Origin: Tannerellaceae bacterium
Lineage (GTDB): Bacteria; Bacteroidota; Bacteroidia; Bacteroidales; Tannerellaceae
Direction of reading: 5' to 3'
DNA: 25,849 bases
Assembly: GCA_031276545.1 (NCBI GenBank)
Contig: JAISMW010000089.1
Span: 1 to 25,849, forward strand
Positions within the stretch are counted from its first letter, which is position 1. Every line of letters starts with the position of its first letter. The position numbers and the translations under genes were made by a program. The notes beneath the pieces are model-generated. The model searched no databases. It had not been told where the DNA came from and worked only from the letters and a program-made list of their open reading frames with translations. Of the stretch, positions 15,883 to 24,573 are shown piece after piece.

Positions 15883-16737
15883 TTACATCGGGCTGCAACC
15901 GGTCAGGACAACCGACTGTTCTTCTCTCTGAATCTGGAAAGATAGGCGCAACTGCGGATATTTCGCTTCGATTCTCCGGGAGAGGGAATCTCCTACCGAC
16001 AGATACATCGAAGATTCAATGGCGGTATAGGGCAAACTCCCGTGGCAGCAGAAAGCGCCTTCACTGACAAACAAATCGGCCGATACCCACGACAGCCTGT
16101 CTAATCCCAGTTCGTCTGCGGGGCACAGAATATTCAGAGGCGCTTCGGTATCGAACGATGTCCGGAGGCGTTTCACCTCTTCCGGCAGCAATACCTCTCC
16201 ACCCTGTTGCCGGGCTGTCCTTTCCAGCAGTTTCCGGCTGTAACTGCCTACCCATACCCCATTGTGCACATAGTATCCGAAGAAATGATTTTCGGCGTCT
16301 GGGTAATAGCGGAAATTCACCCCGTTTTCGGTTTGTACCTGGGGCGAATAGGGTCTGAATTTTTTTGGCAGGATATCATTCGCTATCGCATGGGCGGTTT
16401 TGCTCCCCACCTGCATATACCCTATCACCCCCTGCGGGTGGAAGGAAAACACAATCGAAGTCATCTGCTGGTTTTCCCGGACGACAGAGAGAAAAATCTC
16501 CGGTATTTTATCGGCAAACATTTTGCTGAGCGAAGAATTGCGCAGTATGATGCGGGAAAATACGGACGGACGGTTCACGGCCAGCAGGGTTGTGGCATTG
16601 GGCGGAACCAGCGTGTACAGATCGGTGAGGCTATTGTCCTTTTCCTCGTTCACAGCCTTGAAATAGGCTACAATTGCCAGCAGCATAATCAGCACGGCAA
16701 CGATACTGATGATTATTTCTTTCAGGTAGCCTCTCAT
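15883..16737 (-). CDS. Membrane-anchored protein of unknown function
   Basis: I do not recognise the family with confidence. The 284-residue product has one N-terminal signal anchor (about 7-27, IIISIVAVLIMLLAIVAYF), placing the rest in the periplasm. The soluble part begins LVPPNATTLLAVNRPSVF, a pattern like that of proteins built from repeated alpha/beta substrate-binding-like units (DUF3352-like), which is only a resemblance. The start at 16737 is chosen because its ATG overlaps the endonuclease III stop as ATGA; a frame beginning 24 codons upstream lies inside that gene. It is sandwiched between a DNA-repair glycosylase and a MutS-like membrane ATPase, so a link to the latter at the membrane is possible. 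Confidence 0.82.
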   Translation of the reverse strand: MRGYLKEIIISIVAVLIMLLAIVAYFKAVNEEKDNSLTDLYTLVPPNATTLLAVNRPSVFSRIILRNSSLSKMFADKIPEIFLSVVRENQQMTSIVFSFHPQGVIGYMQVGSKTAHAIANDILPKKFRPYSPQVQTENGVNFRYYPDAENHFFGYYVHNGVWVGSYSRKLLERTARQQGGEVLLPEEVKRLRTSFDTEAPLNILCPADELGLDRLSWVSADLFVSEGAFCCHGSLPYTAIESSMYLSVGDSLSRRIEAKYPQLRLSFQIQREEQSVVLTGCSPM

Positions 16738-17372
16738 TTTTGTTCCTGGAAACAGTTGCACCACGGTTTTATTCCACAGATATCGCATTTCGGATTGCGT
16801 GCCGTACATACATATCTCCCGTGAAGTATCAGCCAGTGATGCGCCTTGGGAATCAGTTTTTCGGGGATATTTTCCACCAGTATCTTTTCGGTTTCCAGCG
16901 GTGTTTTGCTCTTATGGGTCAGCCCGATTCGGTTGGCCACACGGAATACGTGCGTATCCACGGCCATAGCCGGTTTGTCATAGACTATGGCGGCGATTAC
17001 ATTGGCTGTTTTGCGTCCTACGCCGGGCAGTTTCTGCAGATCGTTGATATCCTGCGGCACCTCTCCGCCGAACTCCGTCTGCAGTTTCCGCGCCATGCCT
17101 ACCAGGTGTTTCGCTTTGTTGTTCGGATAGGAAATGCTTTTTATGTATTCGTATACCGCTTCGGGGGAAGAGGCGGCCATCACCTCCGGCCTGGGAAAGG
17201 CTTCAAACAGGGCGGGAGTTACCATATTCACCCGCTTGTCCGTACACTGTGCCGAAAGTACCACGGCAACAAGCAACTGGAAAGGTTCTTTGTAATGTAA
17301 TTCCGTTTCTGCTATCGGCATGTTTTCCTCAAACCAGCGGATTACTTCCCTGTACCGTTCCTCTTTGCGCAT
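16734..17372 (-). CDS. nth: Endonuclease III (DNA glycosylase/AP lyase)
   Basis: A base-excision repair enzyme that removes oxidised pyrimidines and cleaves the abasic strand. The 212-residue length is typical. The helix-hairpin-helix LPGVGRKTANVI carries catalytic Lys121, and the catalytic aspartate is Asp139 in VDTHVFRVANR. The [4Fe-4S] cluster ligands are Cys189, Cys196, Cys199 and Cys205 with the expected C-x6-C-x2-C-x5-C spacing. Its TGA overlaps the start of the following membrane-protein gene by four bases, so the two are probably translationally coupled. It lies 72 bp downstream of pheS with a hairpin in between. Confidence 0.97.
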   Translation of the reverse strand: MRKEERYREVIRWFEENMPIAETELHYKEPFQLLVAVVLSAQCTDKRVNMVTPALFEAFPRPEVMAASSPEAVYEYIKSISYPNNKAKHLVGMARKLQTEFGGEVPQDINDLQKLPGVGRKTANVIAAIVYDKPAMAVDTHVFRVANRIGLTHKSKTPLETEKILVENIPEKLIPKAHHWLILHGRYVCTARNPKCDICGIKPWCNCFQEQK

Positions 17373-17394
17373 ATTTCGGGGATTCTGTGTGTTT

Positions 17395-17420
17395 CCCCGA
17401 GCCCGGTTATAAGCTCGGGG
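17395..17420. terminator. Hairpin between pheS and nth
   Basis: CCCCGAGC (17395-17402) pairs with GCTCGGGG (17413-17420) around a 10-base loop. No long U-tract follows on the minus strand, so it may be a weak or partial terminator, a transcript-processing hairpin, or a stabiliser of the pheS message. Confidence 0.45.
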
Positions 17421-17444
17421 ATGGTAAAATGAAAGGTTCTCAAT

Positions 17445-18464
17445 CTAATTGGCAGACTCGAACTGTCTCAGGAAACGAATATCGTTTTCCGAGAACAGGC
17501 GCAAGTCGGTTACCTGGTATTTCAAATTCGTGATGCGTTCGATGCCCATTCCCAGCGCATAGCCGGAGTAGATTCGGCTGTCGATACCGCAGTTGTCGAG
17601 CACATTGGGATGCACCATGCCGCAGCCTAATATTTCCACCCAGCCGGTATGCTTGCAGAAAGGGCATCCTTTGCCGCCGCAGAGGTTGCAGGAAATATCC
17701 ATTTCGGCAGAAGGCTCGGTGAAGGGGAAATAGGAGGGGCGCAAACGTATTTTGGTGTCCGTACCGAACAGCTCCTTGGCAAAGAACAGCAACACCTGCT
17801 TCAAGTCTGCAAAAGAGACGTCTTTATCTACATAAAGCGCTTCCACCTGATGAAAGAAGCAGTGCGCCCGGTACGAAATAGCTTCATTGCGATACACGCG
17901 CCCCGGGCAGATGATGCGTATGGGGGGCTGCTGTTTTTCCATCACGCGCGTTTGCACGGAGGAGGTATGGGTGCGGAGTACGATTTCCGGATTATGACGG
18001 ATAAAAAAGGTATCCTGCATATCGCGTGCCGGATGGTCGTCGGCAAAGTTCAGAGAGGAGAACACATGCCAGTCGTCTTCTATCTCCGGCCCTTCGGCAA
18101 TGCTGAAGCCTAAGCGTCCGAATATGTCGCAGATTTCTTTTTTCACAATGGAGATGGGATGGCGTGTGCCCAGCGTGAAGGGAGCGGCCGTGCGTGTCAG
18201 GTCGAAGTCGCCGGACTGATTTTCCGTACCGGCCACGCTATCTTTCAGATTGCTGATTTTTTGCTGCGCTTTCTCTTTCAACTGATTCAGGTATTGCCCT
18301 ACTTCCCGTTTCTGTTCGGCAGCCACTGAGCGAAAATCATTCATCAACCGGGATATTTCCCCTTTCTTACTGAGGTACCTGATTCGTAGTGTTTCAATCT
18401 CGTCGGCATTGGCTGCTTTCCATTCATCCACTTCCCCGAGCAGCGTCTTAATCCTGTCAATCAT
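17445..18464 (-). CDS. pheS: Phenylalanyl-tRNA synthetase alpha subunit
   Basis: The catalytic subunit charges tRNA-Phe with phenylalanine as part of an alpha2-beta2 enzyme. The 339 residues match the family. An N-terminal coiled-coil (about 1-85) precedes the class II core: FHQVEALYVDK (204-214, motif 2 region), FPFTEPSAEMD (246-256) and GMGIERI (305-311, motif 3). A four-cysteine insertion (Cys259, Cys262, Cys267, Cys270) is common in bacterial PheS of this branch. The start at 18464 gives the standard MIDRIKTLL opening; a frame 20 codons longer begins in the 3' end of the malic enzyme gene. pheT is not adjacent, as is usual in Bacteroidota. It has its own -7 box in the gap after the malic enzyme. 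Confidence 0.96.
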   Translation of the reverse strand: MIDRIKTLLGEVDEWKAANADEIETLRIRYLSKKGEISRLMNDFRSVAAEQKREVGQYLNQLKEKAQQKISNLKDSVAGTENQSGDFDLTRTAAPFTLGTRHPISIVKKEICDIFGRLGFSIAEGPEIEDDWHVFSSLNFADDHPARDMQDTFFIRHNPEIVLRTHTSSVQTRVMEKQQPPIRIICPGRVYRNEAISYRAHCFFHQVEALYVDKDVSFADLKQVLLFFAKELFGTDTKIRLRPSYFPFTEPSAEMDISCNLCGGKGCPFCKHTGWVEILGCGMVHPNVLDNCGIDSRIYSGYALGMGIERITNLKYQVTDLRLFSENDIRFLRQFESAN

Positions 18465-18494
18465 TTCTGTGTCAAATTCATTTTTTAAGTGGGG

Positions 18495-18525
18495 CAAAAT
18501 TAGACTTTTATTTCCATTACGCAAT
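18495..18525 (-). promoter_or_regulatory. Probable pheS promoter
   Basis: On the minus strand TAATTTTG (18502-18495) fits TAnnTTTG and lies 30 bp before the pheS ATG; ATTG at 18525-18522 occupies the -33 position with a 19-bp gap. The upstream part overlaps the 3' end of the malic enzyme gene. Confidence 0.5.
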
Positions 18526-20811
18526 AGTTTGCTGCTTTTTTATCTGTTCCTGCACGATAGCGTCTACTACGGCCACGGTCGTCAGGTTCAGTATGTCGCG
18601 GGTAGAACTTTCCAGGTCGGTGAAGTGGATGGGTTTGTTCAGTCCCATTTGTATCGGGCCGATGCTTTCTCCCACTCCCATTTCGAGGAGGAGTTTATAC
18701 GCGCTGTTGGCCGAACTCAGGTTGGGAAATATCAGGGTATTGACGTCTCTTCCTTTCAGTTTGCTGAAGGGATAGGTTTCGTCCCTCAGTTTCCGGTCGA
18801 ATGCGAAATTGATTTGCATCTCGCCGTCTATCAGCATTTCGGGATGCTCCCTGTGCAGGTAGCGGATGGCCTCATGTACTTTTTGCGGACTGCCCTGCTT
18901 GTCGGATCCGAAGTTCGAATAGGAAATCATGGACATGACGGGTTCGTGTGCAAAGAACCGGACGGAGTCGTGCGTCAGGCGGGCTACGTCTATCAATACC
19001 TCGGTGGAAGGATGCCGGTTGATGAGCGTATCGGCCATAAAGAAGGTGCCTTTTTTACTGATGAGGATATTCATCGCCCCGAAATATTTATAGGGAGAGC
19101 GAATACCGATAATCTCTTCCGCCAGTTTGATCACTTCGGAATAGCGGCTGTATACACCTGTGATAAAGGCATCCGCATCGCCGGTTTCCACCATCATCAT
19201 ACCGAAGGCATTCCGGTTTATCATTTTCTCGTAGGCTTCGGAGAACGTCACGCCTTCGCGCGCCTTCTTCTCCGAAAGGATTTCCGCATAGCGGGTACGC
19301 CGGTCGTTTTCCCGGTCGTGGCGCATGTTTACGATTTCGATATCGTGTATATGGAGGTTTTCTTCCGCCGCTATTTTGTGCAGGCGTTCCTCATTGCCCA
19401 GCAGAATGGGGTAGCAGATGCCTTCCGCTTTCGCTTCTACGGCGGCCTTCAGCATATTTACATGATTGGCTTCGGCAAAGACAACCCGTTTGGGAGCGGC
19501 TTTGGCCATGTCCATGAAAGAGCGCATCAGCACGTTTTCGTAGCCCATCATTTCACGTAGCCGGTTGGTGTATCCCTCCCAGTCGGTGATGTTATGGCGT
19601 GCTACGCCCGATTCGATAGCTGTTTTGGCTACGGCAACCGATACGGCGGTAAGCAAACGGGGGTCGAGGGGTTTGGGCAGGATATAATCCCGTCCGAACG
19701 TGGTACGTTTCAGTTTGTAGGCGGCATTCACCACATCGGGTACCGGTTCCTTCGCCAGGTCTGCAATCGCTTTCACGGCGGCCAGCTTCATCTCTTCGTT
19801 GATGGCTTTGGCGTGTGTGTCCAGGGCGCCGCGGAAGATATAGGGGAATCCCAGCACGTTGTTTACCTGGTTCGGATAGTCCGATCGTCCGGTAGCGAAG
19901 ATGAGATCGCTGCGCGACTCCACGGCGTCCGTATAGGATATTTCGGGGTTGGGATTGGCCAGGGCGAATACAATCGGGTTTGCGTTCATCGACTGTACCA
20001 TTTCTTTTGTCAGCACATTGGCCACCGACAGCCCCAGGAAGACGTCGGCTCCGGCTATGGCTTCTCTGAGGGTTTTTATATCCCGGTGTGTGGCAAATTC
20101 TTTTTTTGCCTCATTCAGGTCTGTGCGGTGTACGGAGAGGACGCCTTTGCTGTCGCACATCAGGATGTTTTCTTTCCGTGCGCCCAGCATCACATAAAGT
20201 TTGCTGCACGAGATGGAAGCGGCTCCCGCTCCGTTTACCACGATTTTTACCTCCCCGATTTTCTTTCCGGTTATTTCCAGCGCATTGATCAGTGCGGCTC
20301 CCGATATGATGGCTGTGCCGTGCTGGTCGTCGTGCATGACGGGAATATCCAGTTCGGCCTTCAGCCGGGTCTCTATTTCGAAACATTCCGGCGCCTTGAT
20401 GTCTTCCAGGTTTATCCCTCCGAAAGTGGGGGCAATCGCTTTCACTGTCTGTATGAACTTCTCCGGGTCTTTCTCGTCTACTTCAATGTCGAACACATCA
20501 ATGCCGGCAAATATTTTAAAGAGCAGTCCCTTGCCTTCCATTACCGGTTTCCCGGCCACGGCGCCTATGTCTCCCAGTCCGAGCACGGCGGTTCCGTTCG
20601 ATATCACGGCTACCAGGTTTCCCTTCGAGGTGTATTTGTAGGCATCCAGCGGGTTTTTCTCTATTTCCAGACAAGGTTCGGCCACTCCCGGAGAATAAGC
20701 CAACGATAAATCAGCCTGCGTACTGTACGGTTTGGTGGGGACTACTTCTATTTTTCCGGGTTTGCCTTCGGCATGATACCGGAGCGCATCTTCTCTTGTC
20801 GCTTTTGCCAT
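18517..20811 (-). CDS. maeB: NADP-dependent malic enzyme (MaeB type)
   Basis: It oxidatively decarboxylates malate to pyruvate in the cytoplasm, supplying NADPH. The 764-residue fusion is the MaeB architecture: a malic enzyme N-terminal domain (about 15-160, SPGVAEPCLEI, GLGDIGAVAGKPVMEGK), an NAD(P)-binding domain (about 165-410, HDDQHGTAIISGAALINAL, VVNGAGAASISC, FALANPNPEI), and a C-terminal phosphotransacetylase-like domain (about 430-755) that is regulatory rather than an active acetyltransferase. Its start is 46 bp from the WalJ-like hydrolase gene and no TAnnTTTG box is evident between, so it may be read from the asparaginase promoter. Confidence 0.95.
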   Translation of the reverse strand: MAKATREDALRYHAEGKPGKIEVVPTKPYSTQADLSLAYSPGVAEPCLEIEKNPLDAYKYTSKGNLVAVISNGTAVLGLGDIGAVAGKPVMEGKGLLFKIFAGIDVFDIEVDEKDPEKFIQTVKAIAPTFGGINLEDIKAPECFEIETRLKAELDIPVMHDDQHGTAIISGAALINALEITGKKIGEVKIVVNGAGAASISCSKLYVMLGARKENILMCDSKGVLSVHRTDLNEAKKEFATHRDIKTLREAIAGADVFLGLSVANVLTKEMVQSMNANPIVFALANPNPEISYTDAVESRSDLIFATGRSDYPNQVNNVLGFPYIFRGALDTHAKAINEEMKLAAVKAIADLAKEPVPDVVNAAYKLKRTTFGRDYILPKPLDPRLLTAVSVAVAKTAIESGVARHNITDWEGYTNRLREMMGYENVLMRSFMDMAKAAPKRVVFAEANHVNMLKAAVEAKAEGICYPILLGNEERLHKIAAEENLHIHDIEIVNMRHDRENDRRTRYAEILSEKKAREGVTFSEAYEKMINRNAFGMMMVETGDADAFITGVYSRYSEVIKLAEEIIGIRSPYKYFGAMNILISKKGTFFMADTLINRHPSTEVLIDVARLTHDSVRFFAHEPVMSMISYSNFGSDKQGSPQKVHEAIRYLHREHPEMLIDGEMQINFAFDRKLRDETYPFSKLKGRDVNTLIFPNLSSANSAYKLLLEMGVGESIGPIQMGLNKPIHFTDLESSTRDILNLTTVAVVDAIVQEQIKKQQTIA

Positions 20812-20857
20812 GGTATATTGTTTAATTATTGTTCGTTCGGCTCAATGGATTCATTTG

Positions 20858-21661
20858 TCAGTCAAACTCATACAGGTCGGAGGGTGTAGAGCGCTTCAGC
20901 GTTGTAAGCGTCACGTCTTTGCCCACGCGTATGCCTTCGTTGAACAAGCGTATGTCTACGGTCTTGTATGCCAGTTCGGGATGGTTGTTGTCGCGGCTGA
21001 GGTGGCAAAGCCATATATCCTTCAGTTCCGTATGGTAGTGCGTAGCCAGAAACTCGGCGGTTTCCCTGTTGCTGAGGTGTCCGGTCGGACTGGAAACCCG
21101 TTCTTTCAGGAACTGCGGATACGAGCCCGACATCAGCATTTCCTCGTCGTAATTGGCTTCTATAATCAGGTGATTGGCCTTACTCATATAAGCGCTCACC
21201 GTATCGGTGATATGCCCCACATCGGTAGCAAGGGTGAAGGCATGGTTCCCGAACGTGATATGATAGCCCACATTGTCGGCGCTGTCGTGCGGCACTTCAA
21301 AAGCCGTGATTTGGAAATCGCGTATGGTGAACGGTTTTTCCTTCTCGATAATCCTGCGCGAAGTATCCAGCGCCTCTTCCACGTACCGGCTGGAGGCGAT
21401 ACCCTTGTGTACGGCTTCGGTAGCATACACGGGTATATGATATTTTTCCCCCAGGCATCCGGCTGTTTTGATATGGTCGGCATGGTCGTGCGTAATCAGT
21501 ACGGCAATAATTTGGGAGAAATCAATCAGGTTTTCCTTCAGTATTTTCCGGATAGTGCGTATACCGATACCCGCGTCCATCAGCATACCGTATTCGCTGG
21601 TACCCAGATAATAGCAGTTGCCACTGCTTCCACTTGCTAAACTAAGAAAATATAATTTCAT
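20858..21661 (-). CDS. Metallo-beta-lactamase-fold hydrolase (YycJ/WalJ-like)
   Basis: A 267-residue cytoplasmic metal-dependent hydrolase. The family opening LSLASGSSGNCYYL is followed by the metal site THDHADH with His58, His60, Asp62 and His63. Further ligands are probably in VPHDSADNVGY, ATDVGH, and WLCHLSRDNNH near the C-terminus. WalJ/YycJ relatives are described as 5'-exonuclease-like or involved in coordinating cell wall and replication in Firmicutes. No WalK/WalR genes are present here, so the name is by similarity only. The gene follows asparaginase by 9 bp. Confidence 0.9.
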   Translation of the reverse strand: MKLYFLSLASGSSGNCYYLGTSEYGMLMDAGIGIRTIRKILKENLIDFSQIIAVLITHDHADHIKTAGCLGEKYHIPVYATEAVHKGIASSRYVEEALDTSRRIIEKEKPFTIRDFQITAFEVPHDSADNVGYHITFGNHAFTLATDVGHITDTVSAYMSKANHLIIEANYDEEMLMSGSYPQFLKERVSSPTGHLSNRETAEFLATHYHTELKDIWLCHLSRDNNHPELAYKTVDIRLFNEGIRVGKDVTLTTLKRSTPSDLYEFD

Positions 21662-21670
21662 ATTTGTTTA

Positions 21671-22732
21671 TCATTTATCAGGGACAGTAATTTCTCCGAT
21701 AAGCGAACAGTTCATATATTCCTTCACTTCTTCCGGAGACAGGCCTTGCCCGAAAAGAAACATCAGCTTGGTAATGGCGCTTTCCGTTGTACTGTCGTAG
21801 CCACTGATTACGCCGGCTTCCAAAAGCCTTTTGCCCGTTTCATACCGGTGCATTTCCACGCATCCGCCTACGCACTGGGTTACATTCACAATCACGAGTC
21901 CTCTCCCTACGGCCTCCTTCAGCATATCCAGAAATCGTTTTTCACCGGGTGCATTCCCGCTGCCGAAAGTTTCCAGCACGACGCCCTTCAGGCCGGGGGT
22001 ATTCAGTATGTTTTCTATCACCTGGAGCGATATGCCGGGAAACAGTTTCAGTATGGCGATGTTCCGGTCTAAGGAATAATGCGTTTTCAGCGGTTTGCGC
22101 AGCAAGGGGTAGTATATCTGTGCGGTATCGTATTTGATATGGATGCCGGCCTGTGCCAGGGGAGGATAATTATAGGAGCGGAACGCATTGAAATGGTCTG
22201 CATTGATTTTCCGGGTGCGGTTTCCCCGAAGCAGCGTATTTTCGAAGAAGATACATACTTCGGGCACAACGGGCAAGCCATTCTCCCCGGCAGCGGCAAT
22301 TTCTATCGCCGTAATCAGGTTTTCCTTGCCGTCTGTACGCAACATGCCGATAGGCAACTGTGAGCCGGTAAAGACAACGGGTTTACAGAGGTTCTCCAGC
22401 ATAAAACTCAGGGCCGAAGCCGTATAGGCCATCGTATCCGTTCCGTGCAGTACCACAAAGCCGTCGTACAGCGGGTAATTGGCGGCAATGATTTCCACAA
22501 TCTTTTGCCATCCCTCAGGCCCCATTTCCGACGAATCCACCGGAGGGTCGAATTGATAAGTAGAAACAGCATACCCCATTTTTTTCAACTCCGGCATAAG
22601 TTCCTTCAAATGTTCAAATTGAAAAGACTCCAGAGCGCCTGTTTCGGGATTTTCTATCATGCCGATTGTCCCGCCTGTATAAATCAGCAAAATAGTAGCT
22701 TTTTCCTGTTTTGTGTTTGCATTTCCTGTCAT
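21671..22732 (-). CDS. ansA: Type I L-asparaginase
   Basis: The enzyme hydrolyses L-asparagine to aspartate and ammonia. The 353-residue protein has no signal peptide and is therefore probably the cytoplasmic type I enzyme. The first catalytic motif YTGGTIG gives nucleophile Thr22. The second, HGTDTMAYTASALSFML, gives Thr98 and Asp99, and Lys136 lies in RTDGKENL. The C-terminal part contains the family's GVVLETFGSGNAP. It is the first gene of a probable operon with the WalJ-like hydrolase and perhaps the malic enzyme. Aspartate feeding into C4-acid metabolism would fit the malic enzyme, though that link is inference. Confidence 0.95.
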   Translation of the reverse strand: MTGNANTKQEKATILLIYTGGTIGMIENPETGALESFQFEHLKELMPELKKMGYAVSTYQFDPPVDSSEMGPEGWQKIVEIIAANYPLYDGFVVLHGTDTMAYTASALSFMLENLCKPVVFTGSQLPIGMLRTDGKENLITAIEIAAAGENGLPVVPEVCIFFENTLLRGNRTRKINADHFNAFRSYNYPPLAQAGIHIKYDTAQIYYPLLRKPLKTHYSLDRNIAILKLFPGISLQVIENILNTPGLKGVVLETFGSGNAPGEKRFLDMLKEAVGRGLVIVNVTQCVGGCVEMHRYETGKRLLEAGVISGYDSTTESAITKLMFLFGQGLSPEEVKEYMNCSLIGEITVPDK

Positions 22733-22739
22733 AGAGGCG

Positions 22740-22771
22740 CAAACTTACATGAAATTCTCCCCAATTCCAAA
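22740..22771 (-). promoter_or_regulatory. Bacteroidota promoter of ansA
   Basis: On the minus strand TTTG (22771-22768) and TAAGTTTG (22747-22740) are separated by 20 bp, a good fit to the Bacteroidota consensus. The -7 box ends 8 bp before the annotated ATG, so the leader would be nearly absent. Confidence 0.7.
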
Positions 22772-22820
22772 TCTTAACTGCGGATAGAGTATAATCCCGC
22801 ATGACGGCTTGACGCATTTT

Positions 22821-24182
22821 TCAAATTCTTTTCTGCTTCATTGGGCTATTGACGGCACAGGATACTATATGTTCCGCCAGTTTTTGATAATGCGCATCAC
22901 CTCCTGCGGTAAGCATCTCAACCATGGTCAATAACGTATTAGAATTTACCATTGTGTAATCTATCTTTTTATGAATCAGAAAATCATACAATTCCCGGAT
23001 ATTTTTCTGTTTACCTACTATTTCACAATACAAATCTAATGTTCGGTAATTGTATAAGTCGGTATTTAACAACTTCAAAACCTGTTCTTTTGCCTCATCC
23101 AATTTCCCTAAAATTATTTTATCCTGAATCGTTTGAATTTCCCTTATTATTCTGTGACGCGGATGGGCCGGCAGAATACAGGTAACACTGTCTGCTCCTG
23201 TTTCAAAAATAGGGGCGGGACAACCTTCTTCTTTCATCGTGCGGATAATGGTGGGAATACCCTGTCCTTCGGATTGGGCAAGCTGGAGTTTATTAAAGAG
23301 ATAGGCAAAACTCTGGTTCCGCCATTTTGCACTGGCTTTACCGGCTAAAAATTTCTCTTTATCAACCCCCCAATGCAATCTTCCGGGCGAATATATTTCA
23401 ATTCTGTCGGAAAAAACCGTCACTCTGACAGGTTCCGAAATCTCATAATCTCTGTGAACCACGGCATTTATCAAGGCTTCCTGCAAAGCGCGAACCGGGT
23501 ATTTCACCTGATTGGGCTTGTCGCTCATTTTGTCGAATGCGGTATATGCCTGCGTGTTCAGCAATTCGATTGCTTTCTTTGCCTGTTCAATAATAGAACC
23601 TGTCAGCAAGTGCCGTTCTGCCGTCGATTCGCTTCGATCTGTTCCATTATAGATGGATAATGCAATATAGACATCAGGGAAATTGAGGCTAATGGATTTT
23701 TTCTTTCCAAACATAAACAGCGCAAAATTCCTAAGGCATAATTTTCCGTCAAGTGATTTTTTTACACACAGCGGCGGAACAAATTCAGCAATCTGCTCTC
23801 TGTCGGAAAAATAACGCTCCAAAGGCTTATCCGGCTGTACCAGATTCATTTCAATCATACAGTCTCTAAACAACAGAGAATCTATATCCGCTTCATCCAC
23901 ATTGGCATTTGCTCGCCTGTCGAATGGTTCTATCTCCTGTTTAACGTTTAGTAACTGGCTTAAAATTCCGTTTCGGGCTTCTATGGTTTCTTTTATTTCT
24001 TTTGCTCCGCATACCACATATCCTCCACCGACATTGGCAATGTCGTTAGCAAATGCCGAGATCGTTTTGACAATGCTTTTTATTACATCTTTATCATCGC
24101 CATTCTCTTTCCATTCCACCTTTTCACTTTCACGTATAGAAAGCTCTTTTAGGTCAATAGTATAGCTCATAATAATCTTCAT
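22821..24182 (-). CDS. AlbA_2 (Schlafen-type) ATP-binding protein
   Basis: A 453-residue accessory-type protein often annotated as a putative transcriptional regulator. The N-terminal AlbA_2 domain opens with ESEKVEWKEN and continues TISAFANDIANVGGGYVVCGAKE (about 15-65). A HATPase_c_4-like segment carries ALQEALINAVVHRDYEI and RIEIYSPGRL (about 233-275), followed by EGQGIPTIIRTM. The last 100 residues (after the VTCILPAHPRH strand) form an alpha-helical extension, possibly TPR-like (KIILGKLDEAKEQVLKLL). The frame opens at 24266, but a -7 box at 24202-24195 implies a start at 24182 or at the Met four codons later (24170). AT-rich base use and adjacency to repeats suggest lateral acquisition. 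Confidence 0.88.
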   Translation of the reverse strand: MKIIMSYTIDLKELSIRESEKVEWKENGDDKDVIKSIVKTISAFANDIANVGGGYVVCGAKEIKETIEARNGILSQLLNVKQEIEPFDRRANANVDEADIDSLLFRDCMIEMNLVQPDKPLERYFSDREQIAEFVPPLCVKKSLDGKLCLRNFALFMFGKKKSISLNFPDVYIALSIYNGTDRSESTAERHLLTGSIIEQAKKAIELLNTQAYTAFDKMSDKPNQVKYPVRALQEALINAVVHRDYEISEPVRVTVFSDRIEIYSPGRLHWGVDKEKFLAGKASAKWRNQSFAYLFNKLQLAQSEGQGIPTIIRTMKEEGCPAPIFETGADSVTCILPAHPRHRIIREIQTIQDKIILGKLDEAKEQVLKLLNTDLYNYRTLDLYCEIVGKQKNIRELYDFLIHKKIDYTMVNSNTLLTMVEMLTAGGDAHYQKLAEHIVSCAVNSPMKQKRI

Positions 24183-24194
24183 TAAATTCCAATG

Positions 24195-24202
24195 CAAAGC
24201 TA
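24195..24202 (-). promoter_or_regulatory. Possible -7 box of the AlbA_2 gene
   Basis: Minus-strand TAGCTTTG fits TAnnTTTG about 12 bp before the chosen start at 24182. No TTTG is seen at -33. Confidence 0.45.
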
Positions 24203-24385
24203 CAACTTTTTGTCCGGTTCGACGGCACACACGGGTACTTACCGGTGATAGGCCAATCGCTAACAAAACGTCAGGACTGCCATTTTGTCAAATTTGGGAA
24301 TCTGAAAAGGTGGGTTTTTGCCGCTAAATTGTCCGGATGCGGTGAAAAAGGTCGGGATTTGGCGCTTCGGAAAAAATGAAGTGTA

Positions 24386-24513
24386 ACGAATAGTGCATAA
24401 CGAATAGTGAATAGTGACAGAAAAACAGGAAATATCGTCAATAAGACAATATTTGCGCTATAAATAAGCAATAGGATATTTCCGCTATTCACTGTTCGCT
24501 GTTCACTATTCAC
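24386..24513. repeat. Inverted clusters of GAATAGTGA-type short repeats
   Basis: AACGAATAGTG occurs twice (24386-24395 and 24399-24409), followed by AATAGTGA. About 75 bp downstream the complementary strand form appears as CTATTCACTGTTCGCTG then TTCACTATTCACG (24485-24513). Clusters of this kind are simple 9-11 bp degenerate repeats. Their opposite orientation could form a long imperfect stem. Confidence 0.6.
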
Positions 24514-24573
24514 GATATTCCGCTGTTAATTTCTGTGACTTTAACGAAATTTTGAAGAAAATTAAATCGTGTT

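Noticed and set aside
24183..24266. Earlier start of the AlbA_2 protein at 24266
   Set aside because: It would lie upstream of the -7 box at 24195-24202, and the extra residues do not fit the family.
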